A stretch of DNA of 16,377 nt from positions 1 through 16,377 of the forward strand of contig JBGFRR010000045.1 of the NCBI GenBank assembly GCA_041695045.1. Direction: 5' to 3'. Every line of letters starts with the position of its first letter. The stretch's first letter is position 1. This DNA comes from JBGFRR01 sp041695045. Its GTDB lineage: Bacteria; Bacteroidota; Ignavibacteria; UBA10030. This document shows positions 1-7,023 of the stretch, in pieces. The notes below the pieces were generated by a model that was not told where the DNA came from, ran no database searches, and saw only the letters and a list, made by a program, of their open reading frames with translations. The translations under genes were made by a program, and so were the position numbers.

Positions 1-1071
1 GTGGGAGCGATCATCCTGCACACGACGGAATCCGCCGGCTATCCGTACTCCGTGGTGCAAAGTTCCTGGGGCGGCGAGAACCTCGACATCGCCACCGACA
101 CCCCCGGCGGGCAGATTGCGCTGAAGGCATGGACGACCGAAGATGCCACCCGCCGCTCCGTGTCAATGGCGGGCTTCGACCTCGACAAACTGATGGCCGA
201 TGCGCGTCAGCGGGAATTCAAGCCCGTGCCGCTCGGACTCAAAGTTTCTACCACACTCGAGCTTACCTTCAGACATCTTGAGACCTACAACATTCTCGGT
301 ATACTGAGGGGAAGCGATCCGGAACTGAGCAAGCAATATATCGTCTTCTCTGCGCATCACGACCATCTTGGCATCGGCGCACCGGTGGACGGCGACTCGA
401 TCTACAACGGAGCGCTGGATAACGCCTCCGGCGTTTCGATGATGCTGACGTTGGCGAAGGCATTCTCCACAATGCCGACGAAGCCGAAGCGCTCGCTTCT
501 CTTTGCGTCCGTTGGCGCCGAAGAAGGCGGCTTGCACGGCTCGCGCTATTTCGCGGAACATCCCACCGTTCCAATCGCTTCCATGGCCGCCAATATCAAC
601 ACGGACGGAACGAACATCTGGGGAAAGACGAATGATATCGTCTTACTCGGCTGGGACCGGTCGACGCTCAAACATGATGTGGATGCGATTGCCGCGCAGA
701 TGAAGATGGAGGTCGAGCCGGATCCATTCCCGGAAAAAGGTTACTTCTACCGCTCGGATCATTTTAACTTCGCCAAAGTCGGTGTGCCATGTCTTTCGCT
801 CGATAGCGGCACCGACTATATCGGCCAGCCCGCCGATTATGCCAAACGCATGGTCGATACCTACACCGAGAAACACTACCATCAGCCCAGCGACGAGCTG
901 ACCGACGCGTGGGATTTTTCCGGCGTCGTCCAGCAAGCGGAGTTCATCCTTCGGCTCGCCTCGCGTATCGCTAACGACCCCACGATGCCGATGTGGAATC
1001 CGGGAGACGAGTTCGAAGCCCCGCGCCTCAAGGCGCTCGGTATCGCCTCCCGAGAAGGAGCAACACGGTGA
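1..1071 (+). CDS. PA-domain M28 family zinc aminopeptidase, C-terminal part (5' end outside window)
   Basis: The frame is open to the window edge, so the first codon here (GTG) is probably internal and the signal peptide and N-terminal half are missing. Residues about 1-50 resemble the end of a protease-associated (PA) domain. Residues 95-335 are an M28 co-catalytic di-zinc peptidase domain. The visible ligand set is H119 (in HHDHLG), D140 (in YNGALDNASG), the E174-E175 pair (catalytic Glu plus ligand, in GAEEGG), D202 and H294 (in YHQPSD). All five metal ligands and the general base are present, so the domain should be active. Family members remove N-terminal residues from peptides and are usually exported to the periplasm or outside the cell. 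The stop codon TGA overlaps the GTG start of the transhydrogenase alpha gene, so the two are almost certainly co-transcribed. Family assignment is secure; the substrate is unknown. Confidence 0.9.
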   Translation: MGAIILHTTESAGYPYSVVQSSWGGENLDIATDTPGGQIALKAWTTEDATRRSVSMAGFDLDKLMADARQREFKPVPLGLKVSTTLELTFRHLETYNILGILRGSDPELSKQYIVFSAHHDHLGIGAPVDGDSIYNGALDNASGVSMMLTLAKAFSTMPTKPKRSLLFASVGAEEGGLHGSRYFAEHPTVPIASMAANINTDGTNIWGKTNDIVLLGWDRSTLKHDVDAIAAQMKMEVEPDPFPEKGYFYRSDHFNFAKVGVPCLSLDSGTDYIGQPADYAKRMVDTYTEKHYHQPSDELTDAWDFSGVVQQAEFILRLASRIANDPTMPMWNPGDEFEAPRLKALGIASREGATR

Positions 1072-2210
1072 AGGTCGGCGTCCCGAAAGAAACTGCTGGT
1101 GGCGAAACACGTGTTGCGCTGACGCCCGCGCTCGTAACGGCGCTCGTGCGCGACAAACACGAGGTGCTTATCGAGCAGGGTGCCGGGGCGAAGTCGTCGT
1201 TTGCCGACGGCGCATACACCGCGGCCGGCGCAACGGTTGTGCCCAGCGCCCAGGAAGTGTTTGATCGCGCGGATATTGTCTTCAAAGTCCAACCGGCCTC
1301 GACACGTGAGGCAGGGTCTGTGCGTGAAGGCTCGGCGTACATCGGGTTCCTTGCTCCGCTGGCAAATCTCGAAGCCGTTTGGACGTTTGCGCAGCGGAAG
1401 GTTACGGCGTTCGCCATGGAGTTCATCCCCCGCATTACGCGTGCCCAGAGCATGGATGCACTCAGCTCGATGGCAACCGTGGCGGGTTACAAGGCGGTGT
1501 TGATCGCTGCCGAGCGATTGCCGAAGATGTTCCCACTGCTTATGACTGCAGCGGGAACGGTGCCGCCGGCAACGGTGCTCGTGCTCGGGGCCGGAGTCGC
1601 CGGTTTGCAGGCCATTGCAACCGCGAAGCGTTTAGGTGCAAAGGTGGAGGCGTTCGACCCGCGCCCGGCCGTCCGGGAACAGGTCAAGAGCTTAGGAGCG
1701 ACGTTCGTGGAGATGGAACTGCCGGAAGATGCGGAGACGGCAGGCGGATACGCGAAGGAGCTTTCGCCGGAGTTCATCAAGAAAGAGCTGGAAGCAATCG
1801 GCGGACGCTTGCCGAAAGTGGATGTGGTGATCAGCACAGCGCAGGTGTTCGGCAAGAAAGCACCGCTGTTGGTGACGGCGGAGATGGTCAAGCTGATGCG
1901 GCCGGGAACGGTGATCGTTGACCTCGCCGCCGAGCAGGGAGGTAACTGCGAGCTGACGGAGGCGGGGAAGACGGTTGAGCATCACGGTGTAATGATTATC
2001 GGCGCGGTGAACCTGCCCGCTGCGGTGCCGACCGATGCGAGCCAGATGTATGCGCGCAACGTGGTGACGCTCTTCCGTCATCTCTATAGCGCAAAGGATG
2101 GAACCCTGAACTTTGAAGATGAAATTACGAAAGGCGCATGCATGACGCACGGGGGTTCGGTTGTGAACGACATGGTCAAGAAATCGCTCAACAGCGGAGG
2201 TTCAATATGA
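1068..2210 (+). CDS. pntAA: NAD(P) transhydrogenase subunit alpha part 1 (NAD(H)-binding domain I)
   Basis: This is the soluble dI subunit of proton-translocating transhydrogenase, which transfers hydride between NADH and NADP+ and is driven by the proton motive force. The start is taken as GTG at 1068 because AGGAG (1056-1060) lies 7 nt upstream and because translation from here gives the canonical family N-terminus (MKVGVPKE). Longer upstream starts only read through the peptidase gene. The protein is 380 aa, the usual size for the split alpha-1 subunit. Residues 1-140 are the AlaDH/PNT N-terminal lobe with the conserved RAQSMD (125-130) and SSMATVAGY loop. Residues 170-200 are the Rossmann nucleotide site (GAGVAG at 174-179). 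The gene overlaps the preceding peptidase and the following subunit by 4 nt on each side, indicating translational coupling. No separate promoter is visible. Confidence 0.95.
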   Translation: MKVGVPKETAGGETRVALTPALVTALVRDKHEVLIEQGAGAKSSFADGAYTAAGATVVPSAQEVFDRADIVFKVQPASTREAGSVREGSAYIGFLAPLANLEAVWTFAQRKVTAFAMEFIPRITRAQSMDALSSMATVAGYKAVLIAAERLPKMFPLLMTAAGTVPPATVLVLGAGVAGLQAIATAKRLGAKVEAFDPRPAVREQVKSLGATFVEMELPEDAETAGGYAKELSPEFIKKELEAIGGRLPKVDVVISTAQVFGKKAPLLVTAEMVKLMRPGTVIVDLAAEQGGNCELTEAGKTVEHHGVMIIGAVNLPAAVPTDASQMYARNVVTLFRHLYSAKDGTLNFEDEITKGACMTHGGSVVNDMVKKSLNSGGSI

Positions 2211-2509
2211 CGGACACACTGGTCGTATCGATCTACATCTTTGTTCTTGCAATTTTCATCGGCTTTGAAGTCATCAGCAAAGTACCGCCGCTGTTGCACA
2301 CGCCGCTCATGTCGGGTTCGAATGCCATCTCTGGCATTACGCTTGTCGGCTCGCTGATTGCCGCGGGCGAGGGACACGGCGGGGTGAGCGTCATCCTCGG
2401 CATGGTGGCCGTTATTTTCGCCAGCATCAATGTGGTCGGTGGGTTCATGGTGACGGATCGGATGTTAGGCATGTTCAAACAAGATCGTCGAGACAGGAAG
2501 GCCGCATGA
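2207..2509 (+). CDS. pntAB: NAD(P) transhydrogenase subunit alpha part 2 (small membrane subunit)
   Basis: This 100-aa integral membrane protein corresponds to the alpha-2 part of domain II in the three-subunit transhydrogenases of the Rhodospirillum type. The start is ATG at 2207, inside the stop of pntAA (ATGA overlap), with GGAGG at 2196-2200 as ribosome binding site. Three hydrophobic segments are visible (about residues 4-22, 38-56 and 62-82), separated by a short loop containing KVPPLLHTPLMSGSNAISG, a segment strongly conserved in the family. The C-terminus is short, basic and presumably cytoplasmic. It forms part of the proton channel with PntB. In E. coli this part is fused to the dI domain; here it is separate. 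Confidence 0.93.
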   Translation: MTDTLVVSIYIFVLAIFIGFEVISKVPPLLHTPLMSGSNAISGITLVGSLIAAGEGHGGVSVILGMVAVIFASINVVGGFMVTDRMLGMFKQDRRDRKAA

Positions 2510-3885
2510 ACATCGTTACTGCATTCTTGTATCTTGTCGCTGCCGTTCTCTTCATCGTGGGGTTGAAGCTCCTCAGCTCGCCGAAGACCGCGCGCACCGG
2601 CAACTTGCTTGGCGCGCTCGGTATGTTGTTGGCTGTCGTCGTAACGCTGACGGGCAAGCAAATTATCGACTACCGGTTCATCATTGCCGGGCTGGTCGTC
2701 GGTTCCGCAGTCGGCGCGGTGATGGCGAGGAACGTGCAAATGACCGCCATGCCGCAGATGGTGGGATTGCTGAACGGCTTCGGCGGCGGCGCATCGGCAC
2801 TGGTGGCGTATGCGGAGTTCCTCCGCTTCGACGAAGGCGCAATGCTGTTGACCGGCGACGGTCTCGTAACACTCGTGCTCAGTCTGCTGATTGGAACGGT
2901 CACCTTTACGGGGAGTCTGATCGCGTTTGCCAAACTGCAAGGGCTTATGAAGGGCGCGCCCGTTCTGTATTCCTTCCAGAAGCACATCAACGCCCTCATG
3001 CTGCTCATCGCTCTTGGACTCGGCGTGGCATTCGTTGTTGATCCAGCGATGGGATACCTTCTTCTCCCTCTTGTGGTGCTTGCGGCGATCCTTGGCGTCA
3101 CAAGTGTTATCCCTATCGGCGGGGCGGATATGCCTGTGGTGATCTCGCTGCTCAATTCGTACTCCGGCATGGCGGCAGCGGCAACAGGTTTTGTTCTTAC
3201 GAACAACGTGCTCATTATTAGCGGCACGCTCGTCGGCGCATCGGGCATCATTCTCACCAAGATCATGTGCAAAGCGATGAACCGTTCGCTCGCCAATGTC
3301 TTGTTCGCCGGTGTGGGTGCGGACTATGAGGCCTCGGCTACAGAGACGGAGCAACGTACCGTGGTTCGGTACACGCCGGAAGACGTGGCCTTCATGCTCG
3401 AAAATGCCCAGTCTATTATCATCGTGCCGGGCTACGGGCTTGCCGTTGCGCAGGCACAGCACGTGCTGCAGGAGATGGTGAACATCCTCACGCAGAAGGA
3501 GAAGCAGGTGCGCTACGCGATCCATCCGGTAGCGGGGCGCATGCCGGGGCATATGAATGTGTTGTTAGCCGAAGCGAACGCGCCGTACGAGATCCTGATG
3601 GAGATGGAGCAGATCAACGACGACTTTCAGAATACGGACGTTGCGCTGGTGATTGGAGCGAATGATGTAGTAAACCCGGCGGCGAGATACAAGAAGGAGA
3701 GCCCGCTCTACGGCATGCCGATTCTGAACGTCGACCGTGCGCGCACGGCGATCGTGTGCAAGCGGAGCCTGAATCCAGGATTTGCAGGAGAGGACAACGA
3801 GTTGTTCTACGACAAGAAGACGATGATGGCGTTTGGCGATGCGAAGGCGACGATCACGAGTCTTGTTCAACTACTGAAGAAATAA
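2506..3885 (+). CDS. pntB: NAD(P) transhydrogenase subunit beta
   Basis: This 459-aa protein combines the rest of the membrane domain dII (multiple hydrophobic segments, residues about 1-260) with the NADP(H)-binding domain dIII (about 285-459). dIII signatures are VPGYGLAVAQAQ (307-318), HPVAGRMPGHMNVLLAEA (340-357), GANDVVNP (384-391) and KRSLNPGFAGEDNELF (419-434). The start ATG at 2506 overlaps the pntAB stop (ATGA), and an AGGAAG element sits just upstream. With PntAA and PntAB it forms the complete enzyme, which normally produces NADPH using the proton gradient. It is the last gene of the operon; a hairpin with a T-rich tail begins about 20 nt after the stop codon. Confidence 0.96.
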   Translation: MNIVTAFLYLVAAVLFIVGLKLLSSPKTARTGNLLGALGMLLAVVVTLTGKQIIDYRFIIAGLVVGSAVGAVMARNVQMTAMPQMVGLLNGFGGGASALVAYAEFLRFDEGAMLLTGDGLVTLVLSLLIGTVTFTGSLIAFAKLQGLMKGAPVLYSFQKHINALMLLIALGLGVAFVVDPAMGYLLLPLVVLAAILGVTSVIPIGGADMPVVISLLNSYSGMAAAATGFVLTNNVLIISGTLVGASGIILTKIMCKAMNRSLANVLFAGVGADYEASATETEQRTVVRYTPEDVAFMLENAQSIIIVPGYGLAVAQAQHVLQEMVNILTQKEKQVRYAIHPVAGRMPGHMNVLLAEANAPYEILMEMEQINDDFQNTDVALVIGANDVVNPAARYKKESPLYGMPILNVDRARTAIVCKRSLNPGFAGEDNELFYDKKTMMAFGDAKATITSLVQLLKK

Positions 3886-3906
3886 GCAGAGACAGTCAAA
3901 CAATGC

Positions 3907-3937
3907 AAGCGGGCGAGTCGTAGACTCGCCAGCTTTT
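3907..3937 (+). terminator. Probable terminator of the peptidase-pnt operon
   Basis: Starting 21 nt after the pntB stop there is a stem AAGC-G-GGCGAGTC (3907-3919), loop GTA, and GACTCGCC-A-GCTT (3923-3935). That is 12 base pairs with one G/A mismatch, followed by a short T-rich stretch. The position and shape fit Rho-independent termination, but the U-tract is weak (TTTTGTG) and a second perfect hairpin lies right behind it, so this may equally be a palindromic repeat that serves as a terminator. Confidence 0.5.
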
Positions 3938-3945
3938 GTGTGTAG

Positions 3946-3965
3946 GTCGGCTCTCCAGAGCCGAC
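3946..3965. repeat. Perfect palindromic hairpin
   Basis: GTCGGCTCT (3946-3954) and AGAGCCGAC (3957-3965) are perfect inverted copies separated by CC. It lies 10 nt after the preceding hairpin. The pair resembles the two-hairpin arrangement of REP-type intergenic elements. No T-run follows, so it is not called a terminator. Confidence 0.6.
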
Positions 3966-4035
3966 ACTGTATGACGGTCAAAAGAACGATGTACTCATAT
4001 TTCAATGTTAGCTGCATACCAGCGTTCTAGAGGTG

Positions 4036-4164
4036 CGGCCGAAAACCCCGACTTTCACCACAAAGTCACCAAGGCACCAAGAAGCACAAAGAAAAATGCT
4101 TTAATGTTGTCTACCTTTGTGTCGCTTTGAGTCTTTGTGTCTTGGTGGTTCAGCTTTTCGGCCG
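4036..4164. repeat. 129-bp imperfect inverted-repeat element
   Basis: The outer ends are a perfect 10-bp inverted repeat: CGGCCGAAAA (4036-4045) and TTTTCGGCCG (4155-4164). Further in, the left arm (about 4056-4091) is a run of CACCAAG/CACAAAG-like words, and the right arm (about 4115-4150) is its imperfect reverse complement (CTTTGTG...CTTGGTGG). The AT-rich centre (about 4092-4112) forms the loop. The whole element could fold into one long hairpin. Its right end supplies the last codons and the stop of the minus-strand glycosyltransferase fragment, which suggests that it inserted there or that a truncation ended inside it. No ORF inside encodes a transposase. Confidence 0.7.
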
Positions 4165-4668
4165 GGTCTCTAGTCTGTTCAGCACCGTCTCCGCGCTGAA
4201 ATCTAACTCTACTCGCCTGCGCGCGTTTGCGACCACAGTGTTTCGCAGCTCCCCATCGTGAAGCAGGTGTATGATACCTGTTGCCAGTGCCTGAGCATCT
4301 TTTGGCGGAACAAGCAGTCCTGAAATTCCATCCTCCACAATATCCAGCACGCCTGCGCTTCTGCATGCCACAATTGGGACCTTCATCGCCATCGCTTCCA
4401 GGAGCGCGAGGCCGAACGATTCCTCATACGACGGAAACGCTAACGGATCCATTGCAGCCAACGTCCGCGCAATGTCGGCGCGGAATCCGGTAAAACGCAC
4501 CACATCGCGCGATCCCATTCGCTTAGCTACGGTGTGCACCCCCCTCGCGTAGTTGTCCTCCCGAAAACTTGCCTCGCCGACCACGAGGAAGAGCGGTGAA
4601 GGGTTCATCGCTTGCCGAACCGCTGCCGCCGCGTGAAGGAATTCGCGATGGCCCTTCAACTGGCACAA
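4150..4668 (-). pseudogene. Glycosyltransferase family 4 remnant (C-terminal donor-binding domain only)
   Basis: The frame encodes about 172 aa matching the C-terminal half of GT4/group 1 glycosyltransferases. It shows the LKGHREFLHA segment that normally opens the second Rossmann domain, then VVGEASFRED, VRFTGFRADI, FPSYEESFGLALLEAMAMKVPIVAC (the E-x7-E donor-sugar motif) and GLLVPPKDAQALA. Intact members are about 370-400 aa; the acceptor-binding N-terminal half is absent. Upstream the frame stays open only to a TGA at 4731-4729 and those 20 codons do not look like the family. The only available starts are non-ATG (for example TTG at 4668) with no ribosome binding site. The stop lies inside the 4036-4164 repeat. 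It is best read as a decayed fragment from an envelope polysaccharide pathway. Confidence 0.75.
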
Positions 4669-4837
4669 AGCAATCCAGTTTCGTAACCGCGTACGACCAA
4701 TCGGTGGGGAAACGTCAGGGCCTGCATCTCAAGCCCTCACCACGAATGCGTGCCGCAGCAGTGGAGAATCTTCATAAACTAAGCATTTATTATGGTTTTC
4801 GAAGTGTCTATATAAAGATAGTACAGAAAAAAAAGTT

Positions 4838-4867
4838 TTGATAGGATGAAACTTTTCCTTATATACC
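4838..4867 (+). promoter_or_regulatory. Probable sigma70-type promoter of the tetR-efflux operon
   Basis: TTGATA (4838-4843) and TATACC (4862-4867) are 18 nt apart in an AT-rich stretch (about 4770-4900) that contrasts with the GC-rich genes around it. The start of transcription would fall near 4875, immediately before the semi-palindrome at 4879-4891. The rest of 4669-4837 holds no gene I can support. Confidence 0.45.
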
Positions 4868-4878
4868 AGCATAATAAC

Positions 4879-4891
4879 TGACCGTTAGTCA
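4879..4891. promoter_or_regulatory. Candidate TetR-family operator
   Basis: TGACCGTTAGTCA is a 13-bp interrupted palindrome (TGAC-N5-GTCA) placed between the predicted promoter and the tetR start codon, 20 nt before the ATG. This is the usual position for an autoregulatory operator of an efflux repressor. Only the four outer bases of each half-site are symmetrical, so the assignment rests on position as much as on sequence. Confidence 0.45.
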
Positions 4892-4911
4892 TTTATTAGA
4901 TAGGTGTTGAG

Positions 4912-5607
4912 ATGGGCATTCAAGAGAGAAAGGGACGAGAGAAAGAACAACGCAGGGAGGGAATCCTGCAGGCGGCTGAGCGGGTCTTCTTCGAAAAAGG
5001 TCTCCAAGCTGCAACGATGGATGAGATTGCCGAGGTCGCTGAGCTCAGTAAGGGGACGCTTTACCTGTATTACAAGAGCAAGGAAGACCTCTACCTTGCG
5101 GTAATGCTTCGCGGCATGAGTATCCTTACGGACATGTGCCGGCAAACCGTTGCACACGGTAGCTCGCCCATCGAGACGATTGTCAGGCTCTTGGACACCT
5201 ACTACGAATTCTTCAACAAGCATCGGCAGTACTTCCGGATGTTCTACTTCTTCAACAACCCCACGCTGCATACACAAGTGACGGACGAGATGAGAGCGCA
5301 TTGCAACCAGCACAATCAGCGGATCTGGTCGGTCGTGATCGATGTGTTTGTGAAGGGGATAGAAGAAGGCATGCTGCGTTCCGACCTCTCCCCGGTAGAG
5401 CTTGGGATAATTTTGTGGTTCAGCATTCACGCCATGCTCATGCGGATTGACAACGAGAGCGAGCAATGGAAAGAAAACATGGGAATCGATCTGGTGGACC
5501 TGAGAGAGAAGCAAGCGGCGTTGTTGCTCGATGCCGTTGCGACACCGGAAGCGCGGAAACGGTATCCGCATCTCTTCAAGATCGCACAACCAACAATTGC
5601 TTCATAA
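4912..5607 (+). CDS. TetR/AcrR family transcriptional regulator (efflux operon repressor)
   Basis: The 231-aa protein has the TetR N-terminal DNA-binding domain at about residues 14-62: REGILQAAERVFFEKGLQAATMDEIA, then AELSKGTLYLYYKSKEDLYLAV, which is the recognition helix plus the conserved KGTLYxYYxSKEDL block. The remainder is helical and unlike a specific named subgroup, as expected for the ligand-binding domain. The start ATG at 4912 has AGGTG about 6 nt upstream. The gene opens a four-gene cluster and is followed after 28 nt by the outer-membrane factor, so it most likely represses itself and the pump operon until an exported compound binds. The inducer cannot be told from the sequence. 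Confidence 0.93.
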   Translation: MGIQERKGREKEQRREGILQAAERVFFEKGLQAATMDEIAEVAELSKGTLYLYYKSKEDLYLAVMLRGMSILTDMCRQTVAHGSSPIETIVRLLDTYYEFFNKHRQYFRMFYFFNNPTLHTQVTDEMRAHCNQHNQRIWSVVIDVFVKGIEEGMLRSDLSPVELGIILWFSIHAMLMRIDNESEQWKENMGIDLVDLREKQAALLLDAVATPEARKRYPHLFKIAQPTIAS

Positions 5608-5635
5608 ACAGTTTAGAGTTTTTCAAGGGGATTTC

Positions 5636-7003
5636 ATGCACCGAGACCGAACAGTACTCCTCGTTTTTCTCTTCAACATCGGGTTCGCTTCACAAACGGT
5701 TGCACAGACGTCGGCACCCATGGTGCTGACGGTTGACCAGGCGATTCGGCTTGCCGTCCAGCACAATCATGAATTGGCCGCAGTGCGGCTCGAGGTCGAG
5801 CGGGCCGACGCAAAGGTTCGGGAGGCGCACGGGTATGCGTTTCCTGCGTTCGACCTTTCGAGTCAATACCTCCGGGCACTGAAAAGACCGGTGTTTTTCC
5901 TCCCCGACTTTCAGGATCCGAACAGTGGCCGTACGGTGCCAATCCGGGTTGGATCAAATCATGCGGTTGAGGTAGGACTCAACGCACGCCAGATTCTGTT
6001 CAATGCCACGGTGATCGTCGGCGTGGGGGCGGCAAAAGTTTACTCATCAGCCGCGCGTGAAATGTATAAGGCGAAGGAATTGGAAACGATCGCGAACGTT
6101 CGCCGCGCTTACTACGGCGTTTTGCTGGCACACGAAGTCGCTAAGATGATGCAGGTCAATCTCAAAAATGCCGAGGACAATCTGAACAACGTTCAGATCA
6201 TGCGAAGGCAGGGACTGCTTTCCGAGTACGACGAACTGCGCGCCACCGTAGGCGTGGAGAATCTCCGCCCAACCGTCCTGCAAGCCGAGAATAACTATGC
6301 TCTGGCAATGGACGGATTGCGCGCCGCCATCGGAATCAGCACGGAGGAGTCATTCATCGTCAACGACACGCTCGCACTTACTCCGATCGACGATGCAACA
6401 CTTGCCGCTGCGTACGGCCTTTCGGTCGAGAATAACCCGGTCCTCAACGCCGCTCGGCTGCAGATCGAGGTGAATAAAGCGTTCGTCAGCGCCGAGCAAT
6501 CGAATTATCTCCCCACGCTTGCCGCCTTCGGCAGCTACCAGTATCAGGCAGCAAAGAACAGTTTGAATATTTCGACACGAGATTTCATCACAAGCTCAGT
6601 AGTGGGGCTGTCGCTGTCAGTGAATCTCTTCCAGGGACTGCAAACGAGAGCCCGTGTCGACCAGGCGCAGGTGGAAGTCCGCAAAAGTGAGGAAAGGCTT
6701 TCAAACGTCGAGACCCAACTGCGAGTTGCGTTGCACTCGGTGATCTCTCAACTTCACCAAGCTCGGAAGCGCTATGAAGCCCAACAACGAACGATTGAGC
6801 AAGCCGAGCGGGGATACGCGATTGCGACAACGCGCTTCCTTGCTGGGTCGGGTACACAGCTCGAGGTCAACGACGCGCAACTCGCTCTTACACAAGCAAA
6901 GGTGAATCGCATGCAAGCAATCTATGATTATGCCGTCGCGTCGGCGGAGTTTGAACAACTTATCGGCAGAAGGCCGGAGCACATTCCCGAGGTTGAAGGA
7001 TAG
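5636..7003 (+). CDS. TolC-like outer-membrane efflux protein
   Basis: This 455-aa outer membrane factor is the exit channel of the tripartite pump. The start is ATG at 5636, preceded by AAGGGG; upstream in-frame codons overlap tetR and are not used. Residues 1-23 form a signal peptide (basic MHRDR, hydrophobic core, TVA before Q24). Two repeated OEP units follow: the first begins LTVDQAIRLAVQHNHELAAVRLEVERA (about 31-57), the second around 265 with VENNPVLNAARLQIEVNKAFVSAE. Long coiled-coil helices rich in Q, A and E are seen at about 180-230 and 375-430, as in TolC. No lipobox is present. The next gene, the adaptor, starts 20 nt downstream. Confidence 0.93.
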   Translation: MHRDRTVLLVFLFNIGFASQTVAQTSAPMVLTVDQAIRLAVQHNHELAAVRLEVERADAKVREAHGYAFPAFDLSSQYLRALKRPVFFLPDFQDPNSGRTVPIRVGSNHAVEVGLNARQILFNATVIVGVGAAKVYSSAAREMYKAKELETIANVRRAYYGVLLAHEVAKMMQVNLKNAEDNLNNVQIMRRQGLLSEYDELRATVGVENLRPTVLQAENNYALAMDGLRAAIGISTEESFIVNDTLALTPIDDATLAAAYGLSVENNPVLNAARLQIEVNKAFVSAEQSNYLPTLAAFGSYQYQAAKNSLNISTRDFITSSVVGLSLSVNLFQGLQTRARVDQAQVEVRKSEERLSNVETQLRVALHSVISQLHQARKRYEAQQRTIEQAERGYAIATTRFLAGSGTQLEVNDAQLALTQAKVNRMQAIYDYAVASAEFEQLIGRRPEHIPEVEG

Positions 7004-7023
7004 ACAGCAGAAGGAGAAGCACG

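Noticed and set aside
2233..3552. 439-codon open frame on the minus strand
   Set aside because: It lies opposite pntAB/pntB, is rich in His and Arg as mirror frames of GC-rich genes usually are, and matches no family.
4055..4366. Minus-strand frame covering the inverted-repeat element
   Set aside because: It overlaps the glycosyltransferase remnant in another frame, has no family motifs and reads through the hairpin arms.
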